A stretch of DNA of 64,000 nucleotides, from assembly GCF_020509005.1 (NCBI RefSeq), contig NC_063018.1, positions 496,001-560,000 on the forward strand. Direction: 5' to 3'. Below the pieces are notes generated by a model. The model searched no databases and had not been told where the DNA came from. It saw only the letters and a list, made by a program, of their open reading frames with translations. Of this stretch, positions 32,284-42,469 are shown one piece after another. This DNA is from Fulvia fulva (lineage: Eukaryota > Ascomycota > Dothideomycetes > Mycosphaerellales > Mycosphaerellaceae). The position numbers and the translations under genes were made by a program. Each line of letters starts with the position of its first letter. Within the stretch, counting starts at the first letter, position 1.

Positions 32284-34065
32284 ATGCGACTCTTGCGGTG
32301 CGATACCGAGGAACTTACATTGCAGACCTTCAATGACGACAGCCAGGTGCCGCGATATGCTATCTTATCGCACACATGGCTGGCCGAGCAGGAAGAGGTC
32401 ACTTTCTTTGACCTTCACGACCACGAGAAAGCAAAGCTCAAGCTTGGTTGGTCGAAACTGGATCATTCTCGCCGACGAGCACGTGAAGATGGCTACCTCT
32501 TTGTCTGGATTGACACATGCTGCATAGACAAGGGGAGCAGCGCTGAACTAGCTGAAGCCATAAATTCGATGTTCCGTTGGTACAAGAATGCGAAAATCTG
32601 CTATGTCTACCCTGCAAACTTCTGTGGCGTCGTCTCTGTAGTATCGAACCTATCAGAAGAGCTTATCCTGAAGGACAACTTCATCTCTGCTTTGCAGGAG
32701 TTACTGGCACCTGTCAGACTGCACTTCTATGACATGGATTGGAAGTGCATTGGAGTAGTGCATCGGCACAACACGCAATATTGCAGGCAATCAGACTGCA
32801 GAGAATGCAGCCATGCGGAGGATATCGACGGGTTTGTAGGCAAGATCAGTGAAATTACTGGCATCGGGAGAGCCGCGCTCCTAGGACTTTCTCGACTTGA
32901 TCGTTACAGTATAGCACAACGCATGTGTTGGGCGAACAGGAAGACGACCCGCGCAGAAGATCGAGCATACTCACTGCTTGGCATATTCGACATCAACATG
33001 CCTGTCATCTACGGAGAAGGACACAAAGCTTTCCAGCGACTACAGCATGAGATACTGCGGGCGCACTCCGACCAGTCTCTATTTGCTTGGCATGCCATGC
33101 AGCATAGCGACGTGAATTTGTCATTCCAGGACACTCGCATACTACTGGCTCCGTCGCATTTGTACTTCAGAAACTCGAATGAGATCGTGCCGTTGGCCTA
33201 CAAGCGCAGCCGTTCTTACGAGCCAATCAGTGTAGGCATCAGGATGACACTGCCCGTCATGCGACAGGAGGGTAATCTTCGCGGTATCTTACATTGTGCG
33301 CTCGAGGATGACAGGACTAAAGCGATTGCTCTTAACATAAGTCTCAAGGACGATGAGCAAGAAGCCTTCCTTATTCGTGACTATCAACGGATTTAATATA
33401 TCGACATGTACAGTACTCTACCCCATTCCACTGAAAGGACCATTGACATACTTAGCAGATCGCCGACAGGAGACGCCGTGGGTTTCTCGTACGACAAGGT
33501 CATTATGTGTCGATGTGTGGACAGCGCAGACCCTACTGGGCACGACCTGGAAATCACAGATGCAGAACCACAGCAGCACTGGCGACAAAACAGTCAGAGC
33601 TTTACAATCCCTGTTGGCCAGGCTTTCGAAGGTCAGATCCAATTATTTGTTGCGAACAAGCACCATGCAACACTTTCCATTCATCACACCGATGGAACTT
33701 GGGGAGACGTAGAAACAAATGCTGGTCTAGCGCTCGTGAACAATCTTGCGAATGTCCAGTGGCCAGAAGAGGATCGCAAAGTTGAACTACCACCCGGGTT
33801 GTCGCTGCAACTACTATCGAATCTCGACGTCGGAGATTTGTACCTCACAGCAGACTTGTTCGAGCAGTTTATAAACGACCGACGGATGATTGTCGTTGCA
33901 GTGAAGCTAAGCCGGGACCGCGGGAACACATTTCGCCCACCAGGCTCCCGAACATTAAGAAAAGATCATGCGAGGGCCCTCAAGTTCTCAGGCACGACAC
34001 TGCCCGACACAAAGAGCTCCGTCTTCAGGCTATCTTCGTGGACGAGGGCGAAAAACCATGTCTAA
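32284..34065 (+). pseudogene. HET-domain (heterokaryon incompatibility) protein, interrupted by a stop
   Basis: A single frame runs 32,284-34,065 with one internal TAA at 33,394-33,396; without it the product would be about 593 residues. The HET domain is clear: MRLLRCDTEELTLQTF, RYAILSHTWLAEQEEVTF, YLFVWIDTCCIDKGSSAEL, EAINSMFRWYKNAKICYVY, LQELLAPVRLHFYDMDWKCI and TTRAEDRAYSLLGIFDINMP. The usual S-x-WFxRGWTLQ block before ELLAP is replaced by NFISALQ, so the domain is itself eroded. The C-terminal part (from MYSTLPHSTERTIDILS) stays in frame after the stop and keeps coding character. No intron removes the TAA in frame. The stop could come from CAA by one C-to-T change. HET proteins trigger non-self recognition cell death; this allele is probably inactive or yields only a 370-residue HET domain. 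Confidence 0.75.
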
Positions 34066-34162
34066 ACTCTGCCAACCCCCGTACCGAGCCAAAGAGGCGC
34101 CCTTCTGCTCTAGGCAGACATCAGCATTCAGTTCAGCGGTATTGCTACAGACCCGAGGCCAA

Positions 34163-34380
34163 CTACGAGAGGCGGTGTGGAATCGGGTCACAAGTACCCT
34201 GCTACAACATCAGCATTCCACTCCTTTGTATATCCATAGCAAGATGATCTATACCGTCTCACAGTTGACCTGCTTTTCCTGCCCACAAAGGTTGCAGCCT
34301 TGATTCGGACAGCAGTTCAATTGGGCGGCCGCCATAGACACGGCATAGGCCAAGGTCAACAAGGTCGCGAAGAGCTTCAT
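34163..34380 (-). CDS. Tiny secreted cysteine-rich protein (candidate effector)
   Basis: The unspliced frame from ATG 34,380 gives MKLFATLLTLAYAVSMAAAQ, a textbook signal peptide with an AxA-Q cleavage site, then LNCCPNQGCNLCGQEKQVNC and an early stop. A donor GTATAG lies right at that stop. Splicing 34,254-34,199 (56 nt, GCTGATG branch-like site, acceptor GCAG) adds exon 34,198-34,163, ending GTCDPIPHRLS. This raises the cysteine count from five to six, an even number that suits three disulphides. Mature length is about 33 residues. It sits tail to tail with the broken HET gene and next to another secreted protein pair. No homologue recognised. An alternative acceptor 3 nt earlier adds one Gln. 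Confidence 0.5.
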
Positions 34381-34587
34381 TGTTTTCGCACTGATTTTGG
34401 CACATATCAAAAAGACGAAGTTAGGTTGAGTACCAGGAGGTGAAGTATACGAAGATAGCACAGACACGGCCGTGCTTCGGGATCCACGCACCAGTCGATG
34501 CCGTCAGGTCGTATTGCTACAAACCTAGCCTGGAGATGCTAGCCAGTATCTCGATTGACCATGAATCACCCACAGCCTCACCGCATC

Positions 34588-34944
34588 CTAAAGCGGTATC
34601 CTGTCGCTCCCATATAAACGCTCCTCACTCGCCCTGAACCTTGGCAGCTCCTGTTGCGTTATGCACGAGTACTGCACAGCTCCCTCAACGACCCTCACGA
34701 GCTCGCAAGGCCTGTCCACAGCTTTGCAGCTGTTCGTGCATTCTTCCGTAAACTCATCCATAGACTTATGAGCTGCATTCTGCAAATTCGTGACGGACCA
34801 TGAAGTGCAACGTTTGTAGTCAGGTCCGATGTACATTATGCATTTCGTTCGGAGTAGATACTGGCTTTTGTGCCATTTCCAGGCTTGGTAGCCCAGCAGG
34901 CTGAAGTTGAGAACGGTGATAAGGTGTAGGATGGTGGCGTTCAT
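34588..34944 (-). CDS. Small secreted or anchored six-cysteine protein, copy 1
   Basis: 118 residues from ATG 34,944. The N-terminus MNATILHLITVLNFSLLGYQ is hydrophobic (signal peptide or anchor). The body has a pattern shared with the neighbour at 35,220-35,585: C-x8-R-x-C-x-S-W-x9-11-H-K-x2-M-D-E/T-F-x-E-x-C-x3-C-x-A-V-x3-C. In this copy it reads CIMYIGPDYKRCTSW and MDEFTEECTNSCKAVDRPC. After the shared core it continues GAVQYSCITQQELPRFRASE to the stop. I do not know a family for it. The in-frame upstream extension to 35,061 lacks the hydrophobic character at its start, so the internal ATG is preferred. Its tandem arrangement with copy 2 suggests local duplication. Confidence 0.55.
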   Translation of the reverse strand: MNATILHLITVLNFSLLGYQAWKWHKSQYLLRTKCIMYIGPDYKRCTSWSVTNLQNAAHKSMDEFTEECTNSCKAVDRPCELVRVVEGAVQYSCITQQELPRFRASEERLYGSDRIPL

Positions 34945-35219
34945 TTTGTTGTAATGAGGCGTGGCGGCGGGCGGTGTATATATGTTTTGTGATATGCTCC
35001 AGGTGGCCGCCGGCTGCCCGTGTTGTCCGAAAGGGCTGTATTCGATGGAAATTGCCATCATGTTTGGACTTCAAGATGAGGTGAGGTATTTAAAGCCGTG
35101 TTATCCGCCAAGCTCTATTGTCAGCCGGCGCATCACTGTCCGTATCTTTCGTCTTGTCCGTGCCACCGTTATCTTCTTCCTCACGACTCTAGCTTCTCCA
35201 TATCCAGCCTGTGAGAATA

Positions 35220-35585
35220 CTATACAGTTCCACCGTAGATTCCGGCGAATCCGCAGGTATTGCCTACGGCCTCGCAGGTGCTGTCGCAGTCCTCGAGGAA
35301 AGTGTCCATTCGAGGTTTATGCATGTTCTCCATACCAGCAATGATCCAGGATACACAGTGCTCACGATTCGGGAAGTCCTTCTTGATGCACCGCACGACA
35401 GGATTCGAGGGAGCTCGCCGGGGTTTCTTCCATGCGCCCATCGTAGTATACGAAGGAGGTCCACTGTGATGATGTGCATGCTGATGATGGGTATTTTCGC
35501 GGCCGACGTGGTTTCTGTTGCGAAATCCTCGAGATTTGCTTGACCAACAAGCTACTGGACTCACGCTCCTTGCACCTCTCTTCAC
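35220..35585 (-). pseudogene. Small six-cysteine protein, copy 2 (degenerate)
   Basis: The cysteine core is preserved: CIKKDFPNREHCVSW and MDTFLEDCDSTCEAVGNTC, same spacing as copy 1 about 600 bp away. Where copy 1 reads GAVQYSC, this one reads GTV, a TAG stop, then YSH: the stop fits CAG to TAG, and a further change removed a cysteine. The upstream frame has no clear signal peptide in the core frame. A hydrophobic start (MHIITVDLLRILRW) lies in another frame just upstream, as if a frameshift had separated the signal from the core. A functional spliced model cannot be excluded. Confidence 0.5.
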
Positions 35586-36184
35586 TTCACATCTCCGTTT
35601 GCCTCACCTTGCGATCCCGCTCCATCAAATAAAGTCTTCTTCCAATACTTCGCCTCCTCAATACTCTCCAGAATATCCGCCTTCGCCTCATGCTTCCCAG
35701 CCTTCTGCGGACTCTTCTTGATCACCTCATCCGGCGCCCACCTCTTTGCAGCCTCCTTGATCGCACTGACGTCCAAGATCCGGTGATGCAAATGCTTCGC
35801 GATCTTCGTCCAAGGCTCCTTCACGAGAAACGTCTTATCGGCATGCACGGTGTTGCCTGCCAGTAACGCTTTCCTTCGATCTGGACAGAATTGTAGAATG
35901 TACTGGTATAGTTCGTCTGCTGCTTGCTCGGCAGTGGTTTGAGATTGTAGACACTCCTGCGAGAGGCCAGATGAGCCGTGGTGATCTGTACACCATTCGC
36001 CCATAGCGTCCAGTTGGGATTGAGAGTGATGTATCACTGCTTCGTAGCCGGTCTCATCTAGGAGGTTGAGATTCGCGTCTGTGATGTAGCAGGCCAACGA
36101 CATTATCGTATCTTTCTCGGCATCGAGGCCGGTCATCTCGCAGTCGATCCATACCAACGGATGATGTGACCGTGATTCTGGCAT
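35582..36184 (-). CDS. REX2: Oligoribonuclease (DEDDh 3'-5' exoribonuclease, REX2/Orn type)
   Basis: 200 residues from ATG 36,184; the frame is open further upstream to a GTG but has no earlier ATG. Exonuclease that degrades 2-5 nt RNA oligomers, in fungi often mitochondrial. The acidic motifs are visible: Exo I LVWIDCEMTGLD, the WCTDHHGSSGL block, Exo II ALLAGNTVHADKTFL, RILDVSAIKEAAKRW, and Exo III H-x4-D in KHEAKADILESIEEA. Length equals that of bacterial and mitochondrial Orn proteins. No obvious presequence follows from the chosen ATG; the upstream open stretch (SRQIASLFTRIKCSSLC) looks like a targeting peptide and could be reached from an unseen upstream exon or non-AUG start. Confidence 0.88.
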   Translation of the reverse strand: MPESRSHHPLVWIDCEMTGLDAEKDTIMSLACYITDANLNLLDETGYEAVIHHSQSQLDAMGEWCTDHHGSSGLSQECLQSQTTAEQAADELYQYILQFCPDRRKALLAGNTVHADKTFLVKEPWTKIAKHLHHRILDVSAIKEAAKRWAPDEVIKKSPQKAGKHEAKADILESIEEAKYWKKTLFDGAGSQGEANGDVK

Positions 36185-36338
36185 GTTGGCTATACTGTCT
36201 GCTGCAGGAAGTGAGGATGTACAGAGAGATGAGCATTTGATCCGAGTAAACAGTGACGCAATTTGACGGGAGCCAAGCAAAAATTGATTGAGTTTATGAC
36301 TACATCCCACAAACCTGCCTCACATCCTGATTCCTCTA

Positions 36339-37280
36339 CTACTCTTTCCTCAACAGCCACGCAACACCACGCATCGTTCTCTGCTTCAACTCCCTATGAG
36401 TCTCATTCGTCTCATCATGCCATATCGAGTAGCACTGGTGCCCGATCTGTGTCTGGACGTCGATTTGTACCTCCACGCCAGCCTTCCTCAAGGCCTCTGC
36501 ATAGATCACTGCATCATCTCGGAGGAGGTCATCCTCGCCCGCCTGAATAAACGTTCGGGGTAGGTCCTTCCATGTGTGCTCGGGGGAATTAAACGGTGAG
36601 AACAAAGGCGAATGGTAGTTGATGCCAGGATCTTTAGGCTCGTTGTCCGTTCGCGAGGTCCAGGAGGCGCGATAGGCGGCCGGAACCATTTCGTCGTGAC
36701 AGAGATGAGGAATGCTACTGAAGTGCCCAGTCACTGGATTCTTGAGGTCCAACCTCAGCTGGTGAGTCACAACAGCGGCTATATTGGCACCAGCTGAGAA
36801 GCCTCCGATAACGAAGCCTTTCTCGAGATTTGCGCCCAGCTCATTGGTGGCACTCTCACTGAGGAACCGGACGACATCCAGTCCATCTGGGCACTGTCAG
36901 CGAGAGCTGGATATCTTGGCGTTCGACTTACCATCCACCGGAGCTGGCCAAGCATGATCAGGACACAGCCTGTAACCCGCCGAGACCACTACCGCACCAA
37001 ACTCCTCTGCAAACTCTATTCCAGGACGAGTGCACATCTCCTTTGAGCCGGCGAAGAAACCGCCTCCATGAAGCAAAAGAATCAAAGGTCTGTCAGATGC
37101 TGGTGTGCTTTTGTATCGCCAGACCTTCGCATCGAGCTTGTGGCCTGCTGTTGTTGGGATTGACACATAGAATTCCTCGATACCTTCGTTTGGGGCCCCG
37201 GCGCCGTCTACGAAGGCCTTCTCGGCTTGAACGCTGAGCACGTCAATGCCATCATTCTGGTCTTCTGAGTGCGAAGTCAT
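36339..37280 (-). CDS. Alpha/beta-hydrolase-3 (HSL-type) esterase/lipase
   Basis: Two exons, 37,280-36,932 and 36,886-36,339, with a 45-nt intron; 298 residues. The oxyanion-hole motif HGGGFFAGS lies near residue 75, the nucleophile elbow GFSAGAN (GxSxG) in exon 2, the catalytic Asp is probably in EDDLLRDDAVIYA, and His in TQIGHQCYSIW near the C-terminus. This set defines the hormone-sensitive-lipase-like family. No signal peptide (MTSHSEDQNDGIDVLSVQAE), so it is intracellular. Substrate cannot be read; small acyl esters or a secondary-metabolite step are typical for fungal members. The splice site turns a frame ending DGKSNAKISSSR into the continuous VDGLDVVRFLSES. Confidence 0.85.
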
Positions 37281-37636
37281 GATCTTTGAGGCTTGAAACT
37301 ACTTGGTGAGTGAATTGCTTCTGCGCAGCTGTGGTTGAATTAGGTATGAAACGATTTGAAGCCGCATGCCGTAGACCTCGCGAAAGAGCGCAGCGCATGC
37401 ATCCTTTAGGCAGTAACGATCACCAGGCACCCATGCAGGAGCGACAAGGCACTAACGCTCGCGCGTGCGGATCGGACAGTATTGAGATGCCTTCGCACTC
37501 CAGACGGTGCTTTCCACGCATATCTGGCTTATCGCCGAGACCTGAACGGTATCTACATCCCCTGTTGGGATTTTACATATCCACGGTACCTGTGTTGGCA
37601 TACACAGCTTCCGCCAAGCGTCATGCTGCCCGGAGC
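37281..37636. other. Intergenic region
   Basis: Lies between the esterase start and the 3' end of the BTB gene, both on the minus strand. No convincing coding frame. Confidence 0.4.
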
Positions 37637-38646
37637 TCACGTGTGCTTCGTGCATGCCACCTTGAGATCCGCATCCTCCGACAACACACAGGCTAAGCAA
37701 AGACCTTCGCAATCTTCTTCCACGCGGTCAGCTACGAGTGACAGGTCTTCGAACTCGAGTTTGCTTCGATAGTCTTGCACAGAGGCGCACTCCCCACAAG
37801 TTTTGTAATAGACGCCAAAGCCGCGGAGAACTTTCACAGCCTTCTTCAGGGAGGCAGTACTGCTACGTTGGGTGAAGGGCGGCCAATATCTCTTTGCGTC
37901 GATGGCTTGGCTGACGTCTGTCTGGAAGCCGTTGTAGTCGTACTGTGCATTGTCGTAGTAGCACTGGGCGATGCTCATGCAGTCTTCGAGAAAAGAGTTC
38001 ACGGCAGCGTTACGTTTCCATTCGATGGCAGCTGAGTCCCATGTCAGCAGGAGCATCCCCATGATTGCAGAATGCAAGGAATCTGACCAAGTACAGACTC
38101 CGGTAGCATATGTATATAGCGGCGAATCGCTTGTGGCATGCTCGAGTTGCCGCGAAGATGAGTGATGAGGCGTCCAGTCTGTTGCTTGAAGCACTTGGCA
38201 TCTCGGAGAAGATAAGCAGTCTCGATGATCCGAACGTCGGCGGCATCAGATCTCAGCCGCTTGGGCCTGTCTTCGGCGTGCTGGCTCAGCAAAGCACGAG
38301 ACTGGAGGCGCAGTGCCTCGCTGCAGTCATATTTGTCCACGGTGACGGCAAAATCAAATAGCTTCTCGGTGACCTTGTTGGCCTCGAGCTCGAGGGCTAC
38401 CTTGTGGTGGAGAAGCAGGCACACCCAGGTGACTGGCTCGGAGGCATTGTTGGGCAGGGCGATCTCAACAGGGTCGGCAGCAGATCGTGCTTGCTGTCCT
38501 TCGCGAAAGTGGGGTCCGAGCAGTGCCTTGAAGACAGGTGAGGCGGCAGAAAGCATCATTGAGGAGACTCGCAGGCGCGTTGTCTCTTCGCCGACAACGA
38601 GGATGACATCGCCGTCACTTGCAATCTCTTCCTGGTCGGTCGCCAT
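37637..38646 (-). CDS. BTB/POZ domain protein (intact paralogue)
   Basis: Two exons, 38,646-38,088 and 38,031-37,637, with a 56-nt intron carrying a CTGAC branch site; 317 residues. BTB domain at the N-terminus: GDVILVVGEETTRLRVSSMM, SAASPVFKALLGPHFREGQQ, FAVTVDKYDCSEALRLQSRA. A middle helical region AYLLRDAKCFKQQTGRLI leads to ESVLAAIEWKRNAAVNSFLE, and the C-terminal cysteine module ends CEGLCLACVLSEDADLKVAC-TKHT. It is the complete version of the family also seen at 26,295 (frameshifted) and 25,548 (no BTB), about 10 kb away in the opposite orientation. Presumed substrate adaptor for CUL3 ubiquitin ligase, by family; the C-terminal cysteines may bind metal (inference). Confidence 0.82.
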
Positions 38647-38882
38647 TGTGGCGCTTGTTCTGTGAGTTTGGTGTTGTAAGTAAGATGGGGAAATCAGTAT
38701 CAAGGACCTGGCAGATGGTGTAGAGGAAGGTAAGAGCCGCGATCCTTGTCGCGACATCCTTGCTGCATTAGCGTGATTTTAAGCGAGCATGTGAAGCTAC
38801 AGACGCTGGTCAACGGCAAGCACGCCCTGACCTGCGCCGTTTCTTTGCCTCTCCTGCAGACCTGGCTACCTTTACGTCTCAC

Positions 38883-39617
38883 TCATGCATGAACAACGCT
38901 CAACCCAAAAACATGCAAATCACTCTCCCTACTCCCATGATTATAGTTCCCCATCTTAAAATACGCCCTGCCCGTCTCAAAAAACAACCCCAAATTCTGC
39001 ACCGCACCCCCATTAACTGCAATCCCCGACTTCCCCCCCTCATACCTCAACTCATACCTCCATCTCTTTCCCTGCTGTACATTCCCCACCTGATACAACA
39101 TCTGACTCCCTCCCGCCTTAACCTTCTCAACCCCCACTTTAATATCCCCATTATCATAGTAATAAATCTCCGCCACAGGCTTAGAATACCCGCTATCTGC
39201 CTGGAACGCTTGACCCACGCAGACTTGACTTCCAGATACGCCGATGAGGTCGACGTACATACGATTTTTAGAGGCGGTAGTGGACCAAGAGGAGGGAGAG
39301 GACTCGCGGCATTCGGTACGGCAGTGTTTGCTGCCGGAGGTGGTGACGCAGTTGGTGTTGGGGGGGTCGCCGGGGACTTTCATGACGAGGGCGCCGTCGC
39401 CGGATTCGGTGAAGAAGTAGTTGTGGCCGGGGTCTTGGTAGCCGTTGCAGCCCTGGAGTCTAGAGGAGGGGATTTGGTCGGGGTTGTTCGTGGTGCCGGT
39501 GGGGAGTTGGAGGGTCCGTTTTGTGAGGTCGAAGTTACCGCCTGGTGCGCAGGAGGGGCTGAGGGCGAGGGCGGTGTGGATGGTGAGTGTGGTGAGGGCA
39601 AGAGTGGTAGAGAACAT
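38883..39617 (-). CDS. Secreted polysaccharide lyase, alginate-lyase-2 superfamily (PL7-like)
   Basis: Single exon, 244 residues from ATG 39,617, with signal peptide MFSTTLALTTLTIHTALALS. The upstream in-frame extension is ignored because the signal begins at this ATG. Conserved jelly-roll lyase motifs are readable: HCRTECRES (family RS/TELRE with the catalytic Arg), VGQAFQADSG (usual QIH strand), EIYYYDNGDIKVGVE and the C-terminal YFKMGNYNHG (family YFKAGNYNQ). These point to the PL7/PL18/PL20 fold that cleaves uronic-acid polymers by beta-elimination. Which substrate (alginate, glucuronan or another uronan) is not readable. The His of QIH is replaced (QAF), which may alter catalysis. Likely extracellular. 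Confidence 0.75.
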   Translation of the reverse strand: MFSTTLALTTLTIHTALALSPSCAPGGNFDLTKRTLQLPTGTTNNPDQIPSSRLQGCNGYQDPGHNYFFTESGDGALVMKVPGDPPNTNCVTTSGSKHCRTECRESSPSSWSTTASKNRMYVDLIGVSGSQVCVGQAFQADSGYSKPVAEIYYYDNGDIKVGVEKVKAGGSQMLYQVGNVQQGKRWRYELRYEGGKSGIAVNGGAVQNLGLFFETGRAYFKMGNYNHGSRESDLHVFGLSVVHA

Positions 39618-40041
39618 GGTGCCGGCGGTGAAGGGGCGCTGTGGGATGACGGTCAATAAGATGTAGTGAGGATGATGGCTTGTTTTATGTTGTTGCATGC
39701 GGACTGGGATCAGCGTTGTTACATTGTTATGTTGTAAGAGTCGTTCATGCCGCTGGTAACTCTGTGTTGGTGGCGCCAAGCCTGAAGTAGCTATTTGTCC
39801 GGCAGAGCTGAAGCTGTAGCTCCATCGTCTGGGCTCGCTCAAAGTATATTCGACCAGGTACTCTTCGGCCAGAGGGATTCCAGAGTGTTCTCTGGGCGAT
39901 GTTCTCTGCATCGATTGTCGAAAGCCTCGCAGCCTGCAAGTTCATGCTGGCACGGCGCGCAAGATTGGGTGTTCCGGTCTACACATGATCGACGACCAGT
40001 AAGTATTCACGGCCTCTCTATTGATCTTGTGAATCCTTCGT
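39618..40041. other. Intergenic region
   Basis: Upstream of the lyase gene and downstream of the F-box-like gene. The lyase frame extends upstream to 39,911 but without signal-peptide or domain character. Confidence 0.4.
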
Positions 40042-40734
40042 TCACGAGATCCCACATGTCACGATATTCCTCACAGCTTTGAGCAAAGACACAATTTGCT
40101 CCGCCATGGCCACATCATGACAACCAAGCGATCGTAATTCATCCTCTGTGGAGCGATAGCACAACACCCATCCAGGCGTCACATTATAGAACGGATGCAA
40201 CACCCAGCCATCGCTTTGTGACTCCAGTCCTGCTATTATGTACCGACGAATTGTCGACCGAGGGGGCGGGAGGTCTCGCCGCTGCATCTCCCATTCCCAG
40301 ATACAGCGGCCATTACCAGACAGCGTAAGGGTATGGTGTTTGAACAATGACCCCGCACCGTACAGACGAGAATCGTACCGGCAAGCAACCCTGCAATGGG
40401 CAATGTGCTCCAGCGCTTCCTTGTCCAGAGCGAAAATGGCTTTCCCGTTCAGACTGAGCTCAGGATCATCACCGTCGATATGAAACCGTGTGGTAGTCCA
40501 GTACTTGCGATAGCACCTCTTGTACATTTTTGCGGTCTCGTTACATACCTCATGGGACGTCAAGAGCAGAGAATTGCTGGGCGGCGTTGCGGTGCGAAGC
40601 TCAACCTCGCGCTCGGTCGTGCAGTCGAAGACATGCTCGTAGATGGTGTTGCGTAGCTCAGCTGGGAGCCTAAGCAGATAGCACGGAGGCTCGATAGTGG
40701 TGGGTCCAGACATGATCGTTTGGTCTTGCTGCAT
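40042..40734 (-). CDS. F-box-like (2EXR-type) protein
   Basis: Single exon, 230 residues from ATG 40,734 (the longer frame to 40,884 starts at GTG). Near the N-terminus it has CYLLRLPAELRNTIYEHVF, the LRLPxELRNxIY motif typical of the large fungal F-box-like/2EXR families. This is followed by the usual LLLTSHEVCNETAKMYKRCY helix (family LLxTCRQIxxEA). The rest is beta-rich and ends EQIVSLLKAVRNIVTCGIS. Members of this group are abundant and mostly uncharacterised; an SCF-type adaptor role is possible but unproven. Confidence 0.7.
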   Translation of the reverse strand: MQQDQTIMSGPTTIEPPCYLLRLPAELRNTIYEHVFDCTTEREVELRTATPPSNSLLLTSHEVCNETAKMYKRCYRKYWTTTRFHIDGDDPELSLNGKAIFALDKEALEHIAHCRVACRYDSRLYGAGSLFKHHTLTLSGNGRCIWEWEMQRRDLPPPRSTIRRYIIAGLESQSDGWVLHPFYNVTPGWVLCYRSTEDELRSLGCHDVAMAEQIVSLLKAVRNIVTCGIS

Positions 40735-40988
40735 GTCAGTGAAGAGTTCGAAGGCGGTCGACGGGGAAGGTGGATGATAGACGAGACGGCTTTCGACGTT
40801 CAGAGCAGGATTTTGCAGAATTTTGCAGTTCGGCCATTTTTGACTCAGCGCAGTGAGGGAAATGGTAATTCGACCGCATCTCACTGGTAAGTCGTTTCCC
40901 AGTCACCCGCAAACCGGGACCTATACCACTACGGGCGTTTTAGTTCATGCTCTGTTTACGGTCTCGGGAAAACATAGTAGCAGAGGCT

Positions 40989-42469
40989 TTAGACCAGCTT
41001 AAGCTGGAAGCCACCACCCTTCTCTTCCTCCTCGCGACCCTTGAAGATTGAATTGAAGTCCACGTCGACTTGCAAGCCAGGAGCAGCGCCACGGATTGGG
41101 GCGTTTGGACTTGCACGTCGCTTCCGTTTCTCTTGACCTGCTTTCGAAGGAAAAGTAGGAAACATTGCTGCCGGCTTGGGACGTGGGTCCTCGCGGAAGT
41201 AGGCATGTTCCAGCATCTCCTTGGCACTAGGCCGCTTCGATGGGTCCAAACTGAGCAGACTGTTCATCAGACTTGCACCGCCGTTTGTCAAAGTCGGGAA
41301 CTTGGACCGTATGATCGAGCCTGTGGCGGACTTGCTGTTTGACGGTAGACGCATCGATCGTGCGTTGGGTAGGCGCTTGAAGCCGGGCCATGTCTCCTCG
41401 GTAGGTATACCGCAGAGCTCGAATGTCTGTATATACAACGTCAATGGATTGGTACACACCTCGCAGCTGATCTTTCCAGTCTGCATCTTGGCAGACTGGG
41501 TGTGTGACTCACCTTACTAAGTTGGTCTACCTCGTTCTTGCCTTGAAGGAGAGGATGTTTTGTGAGCAGCTCGCCAAAGATGCAACCAATGCTCCACATG
41601 TCGATCGCTGCATCGTATGTGGTAGCTCCCAGCAGTAGCTCTGGTGAGCGATACCACAACGTCACCACTAGTTGGGTAAGATTCTGTGGGGGAGGATCTC
41701 CGCAGAATCGTGCCATGCCGAAGTCCGCGAGCTTGATCTCTCCGCGGTTGTTCATGAGGATGTTACTGGTCTTCAAATCTCGATGCAGGATCCAATGGTC
41801 GTGCAAGAACTCGACCGCGCTGCCAAGCTGTAACAGCAGTGTTTTGATCTCAGACGGCAAGAATGGCTCCTCCATCTCTTCCTGCAGCGTCTTGAGGTCA
41901 TGCTCGAGGAGCTCCATGACCAGGTATACATCGCCTCGACTGTCGCCTTGCCCTGCGACGACTTCGCGCAGCTCCACAATGTGCCGATGCTTGACGGCGT
42001 TGAGGCATTGTATCTCGCGTAGTGCTGTGACGGAGAAGCCGCCATCTGTCGCAGGGTTGAGCTTCAGCTTCTTGATGGCCACGATCTCACCCGTCGCTTC
42101 CTCGCTCGCTCTTGACACATAGCCGTAACTCCCTTCTTCGATGTGGTTCAGTCGGTCGAATCGTTCTACAGAGCGGCATGGCTGCCATGTCGGCGCATTG
42201 AACCGCAGCAACTTCCGCGCAAGTGCTGGCGCATGTTGTAGTGCATTGCCTCGATCTTCCTGTGATATTCGCCGTCGTTTGCTCGGTCGCTCGTCACCAT
42301 CTTCTCGCGCATGTCCATTCGCTTGTGCTGCAGCTGCTCGTTGTGCAACTTGTGCTTCTTCTGCTTTGCGCTGTTTCTCGGCCTTCAGTCGCTTCTTCTC
42401 TTCCTTCTCAGCCTTCCGTCGCGCATCCTCGGCCGCATCTTCTTCGGTGTCTGCCCAGCGAGATGGCAT
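40989..42469 (-). CDS. CDK11/PITSLRE-type cyclin-dependent kinase
   Basis: Two exons, 42,469-41,513 and 41,426-40,989, with an 86-nt intron; 464 residues. A charged N-terminal arm (EKEEKKRLKAEKQRKAEEAQ, then KRRR) is followed by a full kinase domain: GSYGYVSRA, VAIKKLKL, the PITSLRE-equivalent helix FSVTALREIQCL, hinge ELLEHDLKTL, HRDLKTSNIL, DFGMARFCGDP, T-loop end VVTLWYRSPELLLG, and WSIGCIFGELL. Exon 2 gives FELCGIPTEETWPGF and the C-lobe motif LLSLDPSKRPSAKEML. The arrangement (basic/acidic arm, GFxxTALREI, GIPTEExWP) is that of CDK11 kinases linked to transcription and splicing. All catalytic residues are intact. Confidence 0.9.

Noticed and set aside
39618..39911. 98-residue N-terminal extension of the PL7-like lyase
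   Set aside because: The internal ATG starts a clear signal peptide; an extension would bury it.
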